From assembly GCA_963731585.1 (NCBI GenBank), contig CAVSWC010000011.1, positions 186,001-250,000 on the forward strand: a DNA stretch of 64,000 nt. Direction: 5' to 3'. The number at the start of each line of letters is the position of its first letter. Within the stretch, counting starts at the first letter, position 1. The position numbers and the translations under genes are program-made. The notes under the pieces are model-generated. The model was given only the letters and a program-made list of their open reading frames with translations. It did no database searches and was not told where the DNA came from. Positions 25,511 through 35,199 of this stretch are shown in pieces. This DNA is from CANKHA01 sp963731585 (GTDB lineage: Bacteria; Pseudomonadota; Alphaproteobacteria; Rhizobiales; Xanthobacteraceae).

Positions 25511-26668
25511 ATGGACGCGCCAACAGAAACCGCCAGAGAGGCCCGCTTTCCCAAATGGGCCGCAGCGCTGACCAATCAGGACGCTTTCCAACACGAACAG
25601 GCGCGTCTCGGGCGCATCTGGACGTTTCTGGGGCTGACTCAGGATCTGCAGAAAGACGGCGACTGGTTCACCGCCGAGCTCGGCGGACGCTCGGTCTTCG
25701 TGCAGCGCTTCGGCGAAAAGCTGCGGGGTTTTGAGAACCGCTGCGCGCACCGTTTCTTTCCGCTTCGGACGGCGGAAAAGGGCAACGGCAAGATTAAATG
25801 CGGGTTTCACCATTGGACCTACAACCACGAAGGGCGCGCGGTCCATATCCCGCGCTGCGAGCACTTTTACGGCGTCACCGCAAAGGAAATGAACGCCCGC
25901 ATTGCCCCGATCGAAGTCGCGACTTGCGGTGCACTCGTGTTCGGGCGGTTTCAACATCCGCACGACCGCGAAACGCTTACGCAATTCCTCGGGGAGGGCG
26001 CGCCGATCATGCAGGCCATGTGCCGCCCAAAAGCCCGGGCACGCAGGCTTACCTTTGAAGTCGCGGCCAACTGGAAGCTCTGTTATCACATCACTCTGGA
26101 CGACTATCATTCACCGGCGGTGCATCCGACCACCTTCGGCGTCGCCGGCTATCTGCCGCGTCACGCGATCCGCTATTTCCGTTTCGGCCCGCACAATGCC
26201 TTCTTCCCCGCCGCCGACGAAAACGCCCTGCAGACCATGATCCGTGAATGCAAGGACGGAAGCTTTCGTCCGGTGCGCTACCGCATCTTCCAGTTTTTTC
26301 CCAACCTGCTGGTCGCGCTGTTTCGCGGGCAGTACCACGTCGAGGGCAAGGACGATAAGCATTGGTACGTCAATATCCAGCATTTCCAGCCGGTCGCGCC
26401 GGAACGGACCTTTCTTCGCTCTTGGTATTTCCGGGCGCCTTTTGACATGGGTCGCGGATCGCTTGGCCAGCTATACGACGCCTGTATCGAGCCGTTCCGC
26501 AAGGCGGTGATCGAATACAAACTGCGGACGGTCCACAGCGAAGACAATGGCGTGGTAGAGCGGCAGCAGCAATTCGCCTCGCAGCAGGCCGGCTGGCCGC
26601 GATTGGGCTATGCGGAAGAACGGATCAAGTGGTTCGAAGAGGCCTACGCCAAAGCCCTGGCCGATTAG
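25511..26668 (+). CDS. Rieske 2Fe-2S aromatic ring-hydroxylating oxygenase-like protein
   Basis: A 385-residue oxygenase alpha-subunit homologue. The Rieske cluster ligands CAH and, 17 residues later, CGFH are intact. The catalytic domain has CYHITLDDYHSPAVHPTTFG, where two His and an acidic residue should bind the mononuclear iron, as in phenylpropionate- and related dioxygenases. It may dihydroxylate or O-demethylate an aromatic substrate; no beta subunit, ferredoxin or reductase gene lies beside it. Convergent with the following gene. Confidence 0.88.
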   Translation: MDAPTETAREARFPKWAAALTNQDAFQHEQARLGRIWTFLGLTQDLQKDGDWFTAELGGRSVFVQRFGEKLRGFENRCAHRFFPLRTAEKGNGKIKCGFHHWTYNHEGRAVHIPRCEHFYGVTAKEMNARIAPIEVATCGALVFGRFQHPHDRETLTQFLGEGAPIMQAMCRPKARARRLTFEVAANWKLCYHITLDDYHSPAVHPTTFGVAGYLPRHAIRYFRFGPHNAFFPAADENALQTMIRECKDGSFRPVRYRIFQFFPNLLVALFRGQYHVEGKDDKHWYVNIQHFQPVAPERTFLRSWYFRAPFDMGRGSLGQLYDACIEPFRKAVIEYKLRTVHSEDNGVVERQQQFASQQAGWPRLGYAEERIKWFEEAYAKALAD

Positions 26669-27551
26669 GCTGCGGACCGCTCGCATTCGGCAATGAATTG
26701 GCCGAGCCGGGCGATGATAGCTTCTTCCATCAAGAGCGGCGCATGCCCCTGGCCGGGCACCTCCACCACCTGCAGGTCGGCTTTGCGCTGGCGCATAGCC
26801 GCGACCGTCGCGTGCGAGAGCAAGTCGGAATTCTCCCCCCGCACCACCATTACCGGGACACGCGCCAGCGCCTCGAATTGCTCCCACAGCGGCGGCAGCG
26901 GCTGGTCCGATGTCGAAATCTACCAGGGTCTGCGCCAGCGCTGGATCGTAGGAGGGCACGAGCTTGCCGTCGCGCTCCTCGAAGGTGCGCCGGGCAAAAG
27001 CCGTCCAGTCGTCGGCCGTGAGGCTGGGGAATTGTACGCCGTGCAGTTGGCGCAGCATCTCGCCGCCGTGCTCGAAACTTTTCGGGCTGGGATAGCTTGC
27101 CGACATAGCCCTTGATGCGCATGAGCCCAACCGGCTCGATCACCGGACCGATATCGTTGAGCACGGCGCCCACGATGGCTTGCGGGCGGACGGTGGCCAG
27201 CAGCATCGTCAGGATGCCGCCGCGGGAGGTGCCGATGAATACCGCCGGTCGGACATCGAGCGCCGACAGCACCGTCAGCACGTCATTGAGCTCGGTGCCG
27301 ACATTGTAGTTGGCAGGATTGGGATCGAAGTCGGATCGCCCGCGCCCACGGTAATCGATGGCAATAACCTGCCGGTGATTGGCGGGATGCCCAGACAGCG
27401 CGAGCGCCAAGCGATGAAAATCCGCGCTGGTGCGCGCCAGGCCATGCAGGCAGACCACCGGTAGGCTCCGAGCGGTGGGTGGCCCATAAACCCGCACGTG
27501 CAGCTTCAGGCCGTCCGGCGTGCTGACAAAACGGCTGACATAGTCGGACAT
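26665..27551 (-). CDS. Alpha/beta hydrolase (two frameshifts)
   Basis: About 295 residues when joined. The fold shows VVCLHGLARTSADF (oxyanion region), AIDYRGRGRSD, the nucleophile elbow GTSRGG, and near the end MVVRGENSDLLS (acid region) and GQGHAPLL (catalytic His). Two joints are needed: at 27079-27082, where AAAA (minus strand) should be AAA, and at about 26903-26910, again one extra base. The substrate cannot be told. ATG at 27551 gives SDYVSRFVSTPDGLKLHV, typical of the family. Confidence 0.85.
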
Positions 27552-27598
27552 GCGGCGCGCCTGGATAGGACAAACCGAATAGCCCGTGCAAATCGCGG

Positions 27599-29885
27599 CT
27601 ATTGCGTGCGGGTGCCGCCGCGCTGCACATCGGCCTCGATCTGCAGCTTGCTATTGCCGCCAAAGCGGATGCGATAGACCTGCAAGGCTTCCAGGATGCG
27701 AGGAACGTAATTGCGCGTCTCCGCGAACGGGATGCGCTCCACCCAGTCGACCGGATCGACCTTGGGATCGCGCGGATCGCCGAACCGCTCGATCCAATCC
27801 TTTACCCGCCCGCGGCCGGCATTATAGCCGGCAAAGGTCAGGATGTAGGAACCGCGATAAAACTGAAACAGGTCGCCGAGCTCCGCCGCGCCCATCTGCG
27901 TATTGTAGACCGGATCCTTCTGCATGCGGCCCCAGTCGAAGATCGCCTTGAATTTCTTGGCGATGTATTTCCCAGCATCCGGCGTCACCTGCATCAGGCC
28001 CACCGCCTTGGCGGTCGAGACGACGCGCTGGTTGAAGTGGCTTTCGGTGCGGGCGATCGAATACGCCACGCTCGGATCAATGACGGGTCCGATCGGCGTA
28101 TAGCCGGGCAGGCCGACGGTCGGATGCGCGTAGTAGTCGAACGGATGACCGCGGCCGAGCGCGGCCTTGCCGAGCAGCAGCATGCCGCGCGCGTCGTTGG
28201 CGCGGTGGGCGGCTTCGCCGAGTCCAGCCAGGACGTTGAGGTCGTCACTGTGCTCGCCGATATCCGCCAGCATGATATTTGCGAGGTCGCGCTCATCCAG
28301 CGCATAAAGGATCTCCGCCGCCCGGACCACATCCGGCTGCGCGCCGGTGCGCCGCGGCGGCGGGCGTAGCGGCAGATCGGGAAGGCCGAGCTTTGCGCGC
28401 GCCAGCTGACCGTAATAAACCGTGGAATGCCGGCCGGCGGCGTCGTAATATTTGCGTGCCTCCTCGCGCCGTCCCTGCGCTTCCAGCGTCCGGCCCAGCC
28501 AGTAGTTCGCGCGCGCCAGCGCATGCGGGTTGGAGGCCGTGAGGCCTTCCGGAATACGAGAGAAATGAGTGAGCGCCGTTGCCGGATCGTTGAGAAAGCG
28601 CAACGCGATCCAGCCAGCGGTGAACTGATGATCGACCCGATAATTTTCCTTCGGCGGCGGCGAGGCATCGCGCGCGACGAGATAAGCAGTCTTCGGATCT
28701 CCGATATCGAGCAACTTGCGCGCCAGATAGCGCCGTTCCATCCACCACTGGTCAAGATCGCCCAGCACGGCCGGGTCGCGCGGCACCGCAAGCATCGCTT
28801 TGTCCGGCTTCTGCAATCTGGTCGGCCCGCCGCAAATACTGCGCCAGCGTGAACAGGTAGACGGGGTCGCGGCGTCCCTCCGCGGGAACGGCCTCGAGCA
28901 GCGCCTTGACGTTGCCTGCCTTTTTGATCATGGCGATGCGTGCCTTGACGATGGCAAGCTGCGTGGGACCCATCTGCTGCGCCATGCGCATCCCGGCCTC
29001 GACATCCTCGTCGTAAAGCCGTTCGTCCATGCGGATCTTATGGTCCGCCGCCGTCAGCATGTCTCCAAAGGCATTGGTGACCGCGATCTCGACGGCGGGG
29101 GTGAGGCTCTCGTGCCGCCAAACGTGGCGCACCAGCGGCTCGGCGGATTTGCGGTCGCCTTGGGCCACCATGGCGCGGGCCAATGCCAGGCGGCCCTTGG
29201 CGCTCACCGGCGCGCGGCTGGCGAAATAATTGCGAACGGTCCTGGCTTCGCGCTTGTCTTCCCACAGGGCGCCCTCAGCGCGGCGGCGGAATAGTTCCAG
29301 GCTTGGCCAGCTGGGATTCTCACTGATGAAGGCGACGTAGCGTTCGAAACTGATGCCGTCGTTGTAGGGCGAGCGCAGGATCGCCCACTCTACCAACTTG
29401 GCGGCGGCACGCTCGCTGATGCTGCGAGTCATCGAACCGGCTTCGTCGATTTTGCCACGGCTGACGAGCGCCATGGCCTGTTTGGTGGTGGCAAGGTCGG
29501 AAGAAGAAATCGGAGACGCCGCTTTCGGGGAAGGCATTTCGTGCGCAGGAGCGGCAACCGGTGCGGCGGGCGCCACTTGCGGGGAAGGCCGCCAGTCCAA
29601 TAACGCCACCCCCGGCACCAGCGCCGCAGTATTGGTGCCCGCCGCTGCCGGCCGCGTGCGGGGCAGGGGAACGCGCGTATTTGCGCGCGACGTTTTCGTT
29701 GCGGCAGGCCTTGTTGCCGGCTTGGCAACGGATTTCGGCTTCCCCTTCGCTGCAGGTTTCGCCGCGGCTTTGGCGCTGTTCTTGGCCGGCGCGGCATTCA
29801 CCGCACCGGTACCCAGGCCCAGCAGCAGGGCGAGTCCGATGGCCGCCGCCAGATGTGCGATCGGGAACCTGCGGGGTCGATTCAT
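27599..29885 (-). CDS. Soluble lytic murein transglycosylase (frameshifted)
   Basis: A long periplasmic Slt70-type enzyme, about 760 residues when joined. A signal peptide and an Ala/Lys/Pro-rich linker lead to a helical superhelix of TPR-like repeats and then the SLT domain, with the catalytic Glu in SIARTESHFN and the VGLMQVTP and FAGYNAGRGRV motifs. It cleaves the MurNAc-GlcNAc bond with formation of 1,6-anhydroMurNAc. One frame break at about 28807 (GG for G, minus strand) splits it in two open frames. The end QRGGTRTQ is near the start of the hydrolase gene. Confidence 0.92.
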
Positions 29886-30104
29886 CGCTCAGGTCATACC
29901 TTGTCCACGCCTCCAGCTATAGAGGATTTTTTCGCCGATCTCGGTTGATGCCTTCTAAAACCCGCGATTCAGGGGCTTTTTGCGGCTACAGCGAACCACT
30001 GCAGGCGCGGCCTGTCGCCGCGGCTGCCCTCTTTCTTCCATCCGGCCGACCCGATATCAATGGGCTCAGGCTGCCCACCGGGTACCGAAAATCGGGGATT
30101 GCTC

Positions 30105-30995
30105 ATGACCGCCAAGACGAGCTTCAGGGGCTCGTTCACTGCGCTCGTCACGCCGTTCAAAAACGGATTGCTCGACGAAAGCGCCTTTCGTGCCCTGGTC
30201 GATTGGCAGATCGGCGAAGGCACCAGCGGCCTCGTGCCCGTGGGCACCACGGGCGAAAGCCCGACGCTCACGCATCGTGAGCACATGCAGGCGGTGGAAT
30301 GGTGCGTGCACCAGGCCAAGGGGCGCGTGCCGGTAATCGCCGGCTCGGGGTCGAATTCAACCCAGGAGGCGGTCGAATTGTCGCGCCACGCGGAGAAGGC
30401 GGGGGCCGACGCCGTGTTGATCGTGACACCCTATTACAACAAGCCGACGCAGGAAGGGCTGTACCAGCACTACAAGGCGATCAACGACGCCATCGGCATT
30501 CCGATCATCATTTACAACATCCCCGGGCGGTCGGTGGTCGACATGTCCGTGGAGACGATGAAGCGGCTGTTTGCGCTGAAAAACATCGCCGGCGTGAAGG
30601 ACGCGACCGCCAGCGTGATCCGCGTGTCGCAGCAGCGGGCCGCGCTCGGCCCCGACTTCAATCAGCTCTCCGGCGAAGATGCCTCCGCCCTGGGCTTCAT
30701 GGCGCATGGCGGCCACGGCTGCATCTCGGTGACGTCTAACGTTGCGCCGCGGCTTTGCGCCGAGTTGCAGCGCGCTTGTTTGAAAGGCGATTACGTCACT
30801 GCCCTCAGGCTGCAGGACAAGTTGATGCCGCTGCATCATGCATTGTTCATCGAGACCAATCCCGCGCCAGCGAAATACGCGCTCTCGCTGCTCGGCAAAT
30901 GCGAAGAAACCGTGCGGCTCCCCATGGTGCCTCTGTCGGAACCGACCAAGGCGGCGGTGCGGGAGGCCATGGTGCATGCCGGCCTGACCAACTAG
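30105..30995 (+). CDS. dapA: 4-hydroxy-tetrahydrodipicolinate synthase DapA
   Basis: Condenses pyruvate with aspartate semialdehyde in the lysine/diaminopimelate pathway. About 296 residues starting TAKTSFRGSFTALVTPF; the TTGESPTL motif, YYNKPTQEG (the Tyr of the proton relay) and the Schiff-base Lys in IAGVKDATA are intact. ATG 30105 fits the family start; the frame is open to 30060. It supplies meso-DAP for the peptidoglycan that the neighbouring transglycosylase cleaves. Confidence 0.95.
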   Translation: MTAKTSFRGSFTALVTPFKNGLLDESAFRALVDWQIGEGTSGLVPVGTTGESPTLTHREHMQAVEWCVHQAKGRVPVIAGSGSNSTQEAVELSRHAEKAGADAVLIVTPYYNKPTQEGLYQHYKAINDAIGIPIIIYNIPGRSVVDMSVETMKRLFALKNIAGVKDATASVIRVSQQRAALGPDFNQLSGEDASALGFMAHGGHGCISVTSNVAPRLCAELQRACLKGDYVTALRLQDKLMPLHHALFIETNPAPAKYALSLLGKCEETVRLPMVPLSEPTKAAVREAMVHAGLTN

Positions 30996-31086
30996 GCGGC
31001 AGGTAACAGGATAGTTCTCTCGTGGGAGGAACATCCCGCGCCGCATCGCGTTGGAATCCAATGGGTAAATTGGATTTTGGTGCCGC

Positions 31087-31302
31087 GTGTCGCTTTATCG
31101 TCCAAAACAGAATAATCGCTTCTGGAAGCCTATCGAATCCGCCCCGCCCGACCGCGAAGTCGAGCTGCAGGTCGCCGATAAATTTGGTTCCTACACCCTG
31201 ACGTTCCCCTGCCGGCTGACAGAAGCAGGTTGGGTCAATGCCAATTCGCAAGGCCGGCTGGAAGTCGAGCCGACCCATTGGCGTGAGCGCAAGGCCCATT
31301 GA
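31087..31302 (+). CDS. Small hypothetical protein
   Basis: A 71-residue frame starting at a GTG, with RFWKPIESAPPDREVELQVAD and CRLTEAGWVNANSQGRLEVEPTHWRE. The IESAPPD and EPTHWR pieces are like small conserved proteins in Rhizobiales and phage-like proteins of unknown function with a WxPIxxAP motif. No signal or membrane segment. Located between dapA and mscL. No function can be assigned. Confidence 0.6.
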   Translation: MSLYRPKQNNRFWKPIESAPPDREVELQVADKFGSYTLTFPCRLTEAGWVNANSQGRLEVEPTHWRERKAH

Positions 31303-31399
31303 CTCGCCGCAATCGGAATTGACTCTTCGCCGTCATCCTGACCGATGACCGCGGGGACGGGGCGGCGGTGTGCGCCCGAGCGAGGGGGAGATGGGGGCA

Positions 31400-31834
31400 A
31401 TGCTGAAGGAATTCCGGGAATTTGCCGTTCGCGGCAACGTGGCCGATCTGGCCGTCGGCGTCATCATCGGCGCCGCTTTTAATGGGATCGTGCAGTCGCT
31501 GGTTGGCGATATCTTCATGCCTGTTATCGGCGCGATCACCGGGGGGTTGGATTTTTCCAACTATTTCACGGGTCTGTCGTCCACCGTAACCTCCGCTTCG
31601 CTGGATGAGGCGAAGAAACAAGGCGCGGTGCTGGCCTGGGGCAACTTCATTACGGTGGCGATCAATTTCATGATTGTCGCCTGGGTGCTGTTCTGGGTGG
31701 CCAAGGTCATCAATCGCGTGCGGGCGGCCGAAGCAAAAAAGCCGGATCCGGCGCCGACGCGGCAGGAAGCGCTCCTGATCGAAATTCGCGATCTGCTGAA
31801 GTCCGGGCATACGCCGCCAACGCAGCCGGCGTAA
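31400..31834 (+). CDS. mscL: Large-conductance mechanosensitive channel MscL
   Basis: A 144-residue homopentameric channel subunit that opens on membrane tension in osmotic downshock. MLKEFREFAVRGNVADLAVGV is the N-terminal amphipathic helix plus first transmembrane helix; a second helix is FITVAINFMIVAWVLFWVAK, followed by a charged C-terminal helix. The start ATG 31400 has GGGGAG nine bases before it; ATG 31391 is an in-frame alternative. Confidence 0.95.
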   Translation: MLKEFREFAVRGNVADLAVGVIIGAAFNGIVQSLVGDIFMPVIGAITGGLDFSNYFTGLSSTVTSASLDEAKKQGAVLAWGNFITVAINFMIVAWVLFWVAKVINRVRAAEAKKPDPAPTRQEALLIEIRDLLKSGHTPPTQPA

Positions 31835-31913
31835 CGGCTCCTAGTCACTTTTCGTCACGAATCCGGCGGCAGGGCTGTTAGGATTATCTCGGGGCGTTCG
31901 GGGACGAGGAGCG

Positions 31914-32387
31914 ATGGCGGCGAAAACAGAACGCAAGATCAAAGTCGTCGCCGACAACCGCAAGGCTCGCTTCAATTACGAGATCGGCGAGGTATTCGAG
32001 GCCGGCATCATGCTGACCGGCACTGAAGTCAAATCCTTGCGCTCGGGCAAGGCGACGATCGCGGAGTCATACGCGGATTCGCGCGGGGGCGAGATCTGGC
32101 TGATCAATTCGAATATCCCGGAATATCTCCAGGCGAGCCAATTCAACCATGAGCCGAAGCGCCGCCGTAAGTTGCTGCTGCACAAGAAGCAGGTGAACAA
32201 GCTTGCCGGCGCGGTGGAGCGTGAAGGCATGACACTGGTGCCGCTGCGGCTCTATTTCAACGAACGAGGTCGCGCCAAGCTTGAGCTCGCGCTAGCGCGC
32301 GGCAAGAAGCTGCACGACAAGCGCGAGACGTTGAAAAAACGGTCTTGGGATCGCGAGCGCGGGCGGTTGTTAAGGGAGAAGGGATAG
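31914..32387 (+). CDS. smpB: SsrA-binding protein SmpB
   Basis: A 157-residue partner of tmRNA in trans-translation. RKARFNYEIGEVFEAGI, GTEVKSLRSGKATIAESYA and the basic C-terminal KKLHDKRETLKKRSWDRE tail are all conserved. The tail enters the empty mRNA channel. The tmRNA gene itself is not in the window. A peroxiredoxin gene starts 5 bp after the stop. Confidence 0.97.
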   Translation: MAAKTERKIKVVADNRKARFNYEIGEVFEAGIMLTGTEVKSLRSGKATIAESYADSRGGEIWLINSNIPEYLQASQFNHEPKRRRKLLLHKKQVNKLAGAVEREGMTLVPLRLYFNERGRAKLELALARGKKLHDKRETLKKRSWDRERGRLLREKG

Positions 32388-32392
32388 CGAGC

Positions 32393-32938
32393 ATGCAGGA
32401 AGAGTTGCCTGTTCCGCAGGATGACGGCGCTGCCCGGCATTTGACCGGCGCGCGCATGCCGGACATATCGCTGAGCACCACGGAAGGAAGTTCGGTGAAT
32501 TTTTCCAAGCTTGCCGGCCGGATCGTCATTTACGCCTATCCACGCACCGGTGAGCCTGGCAAAGCCTTGCCGGAGGGCTGGGCCGCAATCCCGGGCGCCA
32601 TGGGCTGCACGCCGCAAAGCTGCGCCTTTCGCGATCATTTCGCCGAGCTGCGCCAACATGGCGTGGCGAATGTGTTCGGCCTTTCCACCCAGACACCAGA
32701 TTATCAGCGCGAGGCCGGGGAGCGGCTGAAACTGCCGTTCCCGCTGGTCTCCAACTCCGAGCTCAGGCTCGCGAAGGCCCTGACGCTGCCGACATTCGAT
32801 GCCGGCGGAACGACATTGCTCAAACGGCTGACGCTCATCGCCGATGACGGCGTGCTGACCAAGGTATTCTACCCGGTCTTTCCGCCGGACAAGAATGCAG
32901 AACAGGTGTTGGGCTGGCTCGCGGCTCAGCCGAGATAA
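32393..32938 (+). CDS. Peroxiredoxin (AhpC/TSA type)
   Basis: About 181 residues. A thioredoxin-like fold with the active-site region PGAMGCTPQSCAFRDHFAEL; the first Cys (GCTP) is the peroxidatic one and Cys six residues on may form a disulfide, like some BCP-type peroxiredoxins. Short flanks are PDISLSTTEGSSVNFSKLAGR and ADDGVLTKVFYPVFPPDKNA. ATG 32393 is chosen because it follows smpB by five bases, so both are probably cotranscribed. The C-terminus overlaps the convergent glycosylase gene by 13 bp. Confidence 0.85.
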   Translation: MQEELPVPQDDGAARHLTGARMPDISLSTTEGSSVNFSKLAGRIVIYAYPRTGEPGKALPEGWAAIPGAMGCTPQSCAFRDHFAELRQHGVANVFGLSTQTPDYQREAGERLKLPFPLVSNSELRLAKALTLPTFDAGGTTLLKRLTLIADDGVLTKVFYPVFPPDKNAEQVLGWLAAQPR

Positions 32939-33564
32939 GCGCGCGCCTTGCCGAAAACGTCGCGAAACATTTCCGGCGTCAGCACGCCGGTGTTCGTGTT
33001 GTAGCGCGAGCAGTGGTAGCTGTTAAACAGCGCGATTTTGCCGAGCCTGTGCTGGCAACCATGGCTGAACGCGAATCCGGCGCGCCTGCCGCCCAAAGCG
33101 ACGATGCAGGCGTCATGCGCGATGCGTCCCAGCGAGATCAGCACGTGCAGCTTCGGCATGCCGGTGATTTCCGCTTGCAAGAAATCATTGCAGGTTCTGA
33201 TCTCTGTCGTGGCCGGCTTGTTCTGCGGCGGTACGCAGCGCACCGCATTGCTGATGCGGGCGTCCACCATCGTCAGCCCGTCGTCGACACGCTCCTCGTA
33301 TTGTCCTTTGGCAAATCCGTATTCGATCAGCGTCGGGTAAAGCAGATCACCGGCATAGTCGCCGGTGAAAGGCCGTCCGGTGCGGTTGGCTCCCTGCAAG
33401 CCGGGAGCAAGCCCGACAATCAGCAGCCGCGCGTCGATCGGGCCGAAGGAGGGAACCGGCGCGTTGTGCCAGCTTGGCTCCTTGACGCGCCAACTCTCGC
33501 GGAAGGCGACCAGCCGCGGGCAGCGCGGACAATCGCGCGAGGGTTCAACGCGCTCGACAGGCAT
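32926..33564 (-). CDS. Uracil-DNA glycosylase, family 5 (UDGb type)
   Basis: About 212 residues starting MPVERVEPSRDC. Four Cys (CPRC at the start, then VRCVPPQNKP and TCNDFL) should hold a 4Fe-4S cluster. GLAPGLQGANRTGRPFTGD is the catalytic motif of family 5, and SYHCSRYNTNTG the C-terminal one. These enzymes excise uracil and other deaminated bases from DNA. Start 33564 is preferred because the longer frame has no family match. The gene follows the NYN gene by 19 bp. Confidence 0.9.
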   Translation of the reverse strand: MPVERVEPSRDCPRCPRLVAFRESWRVKEPSWHNAPVPSFGPIDARLLIVGLAPGLQGANRTGRPFTGDYAGDLLYPTLIEYGFAKGQYEERVDDGLTMVDARISNAVRCVPPQNKPATTEIRTCNDFLQAEITGMPKLHVLISLGRIAHDACIVALGGRRAGFAFSHGCQHRLGKIALFNSYHCSRYNTNTGVLTPEMFRDVFGKARAYLG

Positions 33565-33583
33565 GCCGCGGTCTCGGGAGGGG

Positions 33584-34240
33584 CTAGTCTTCGAAATCGT
33601 TATCGTCGGCGCCGGCTCGCTGTGGCACAGCCGGCCGCTGCAAAAATTGCGGCGTATGCTGGCGTGGCTCGCGCAATTCACGTGGCTCTCGCGGCGGACG
33701 GTCGCTCCGGTCTCCCGGGTCACGGCCAATCTTGCCCTGCAATTCTACGATGTCGATGAACTGGTCGGCCTGCCGGCGCAACTCGTCGGCCACCATCGGC
33801 GGCTGAGTCGAAATCGTGGAAACGACGACCACACGAACGCCCCGCCGCTGCACCGCCTCCACCAGGGAACGGAAATCGCCGTCACCTGAGAACAGCACCA
33901 TCTGATCCATATGGCCGGCGAGCTCCATGGCATCGACCGCAAGTTCGATGTCCATATTGCCCTTCACTTTGCGGCGGCCGGTCTGATCTACGAATTCCTT
34001 GGTTGCTTTGGTCACCACGCTGTAGCCATTGTAGTCGAGCCAATCGATCAGCGGGCGAATGGAGGAATATTCCTGATCCTCGATCACCGCGGTGTAATAA
34101 AAGGCTCGCACCAGATAGCCGCGCGACTGAAACTCACGCAACAGGCGCTTGTAGTCTATATCGAAGCCGAGAGCCTTGGCGGTGGCGTAGAGATTGGCGC
34201 CGTCGATGAATAGGGCTATTTTGTCGTTGGACACGGGCAT
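33584..34240 (-). CDS. NYN domain (LabA/DUF88-type) protein
   Basis: About 218 residues starting MPVSNDKIALFIDGANLYA. The PIN-like NYN domain shows acidic clusters: FIDGAN, MDIELAVDAMEL and FSGDGDFRSLV, the conserved Asp that would bind Mg for a nuclease. After residue 170 a tail rich in Arg, Pro and Asp/Glu follows (RSDRPPREPREL). NYN proteins are predicted ribonucleases. Transcribed ahead of the glycosylase gene, divergent from rpoZ. Confidence 0.9.
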   Translation of the reverse strand: MPVSNDKIALFIDGANLYATAKALGFDIDYKRLLREFQSRGYLVRAFYYTAVIEDQEYSSIRPLIDWLDYNGYSVVTKATKEFVDQTGRRKVKGNMDIELAVDAMELAGHMDQMVLFSGDGDFRSLVEAVQRRGVRVVVVSTISTQPPMVADELRRQADQFIDIVELQGKIGRDPGDRSDRPPREPRELREPRQHTPQFLQRPAVPQRAGADDNDFED

Positions 34241-34527
34241 TTTGCTCTCTCGTAATAAAACCGTTAGGCCCCATAGTGGGCCCGCATTAAGGCGCGGGAT
34301 CAAAAACGTCGGATCGTCGCTAGACAGAAACTCCGGCTGGCCAAGCAAAGACCGCAGCGTTCGCCCTAGCTGGCCCTTAAAATGTGGGCGGACCGAACCG
34401 GAGTTACAGCTCCGCGAGCGGCAACAGAGCCCAGTTCCCGCGAAAATCGTGCTTGAACTTCGGGCTCAGGATGGATACCTAACGTTCAGGTTTCACCCAA
34501 TGTTCCATGAGATAGGAGCGCGAGCCG

Positions 34528-34926
34528 ATGGCCCGTGTCACAGTTGAGGACTGCATCGACAAAGTCGACAACCGGTTCGACCTTGTCCTGCTTGCCAGCC
34601 ACCGCGGACGCATGATTTCGTCAGGTGCGCAGATCACCGTCGAGCGGGATAATGACAAGAATCCGGTGGTGGCACTGCGCGAAATCGCAGACACCACCAT
34701 CTCGCCCGAGGATCTGCGCGAAGATCTGATCCACTCGCTGCAGAAGTACGTCGAGGTCGACGAGCCGGAGCCCGAGGCGGTCCCGCTGATTGGCGCGGCT
34801 GCTGCCGGTGCCGGCATTGAAGCCGACGATACCGAGGTCACCGGCGAGCGGATGACGGAGGAGGAACTGCTCAAGGGCCTCGAAGGTCTGGCGCCTCCTG
34901 AAGAACAGCCGGAAGAGGAAGAATAA
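34528..34926 (+). CDS. rpoZ: DNA-directed RNA polymerase subunit omega
   Basis: A 132-residue omega subunit. ARVTVEDCIDKVDNRFDLVLLASHRGRMISSGAQ is the typical N-terminus, and the acidic C-terminal tail (EEQPEEEE) is usual in alphaproteobacteria. Omega promotes assembly of the beta-prime subunit and in some bacteria links RNA polymerase to ppGpp. rsh is next downstream after a strong terminator. Confidence 0.96.
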   Translation: MARVTVEDCIDKVDNRFDLVLLASHRGRMISSGAQITVERDNDKNPVVALREIADTTISPEDLREDLIHSLQKYVEVDEPEPEAVPLIGAAAAGAGIEADDTEVTGERMTEEELLKGLEGLAPPEEQPEEEE

Positions 34927-34948
34927 GCCTCTTACCGGGGATAATTTG

Positions 34949-34986
34949 AACGGCCCGGAGCTTCGGCTTCGGGCCGTTGCATTTTT
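34949..34986 (+). terminator. Rho-independent terminator after rpoZ
   Basis: AACGGCCCG (34949-34957) pairs perfectly with CGGGCCGTT (34970-34978), extended by inner GAGC/GCTT around a TTCG loop. A T-rich tract (GCATTTTT) follows. Well placed, 23 bp after the rpoZ stop. Confidence 0.85.
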
Positions 34987-35199
34987 GGCAACCCTTTGAG
35001 CGGTTTCTTGCGGCGCCGGAGTATCGCCGTGTTATCTTACCTTTAGGGCTCCCATGATGCCGCGAAGTGGGGACCGGTCGCCGATTAAAGATCATGCGCT
35101 AGGCTTAGGTGCGCGCGATCGACGCAGACTCGGTACCCCGCTTTTGCCAATCGCGCGCTGGGCCGCCTATATTTGGGTCCAAGCAGCCAGGAACAGTGC

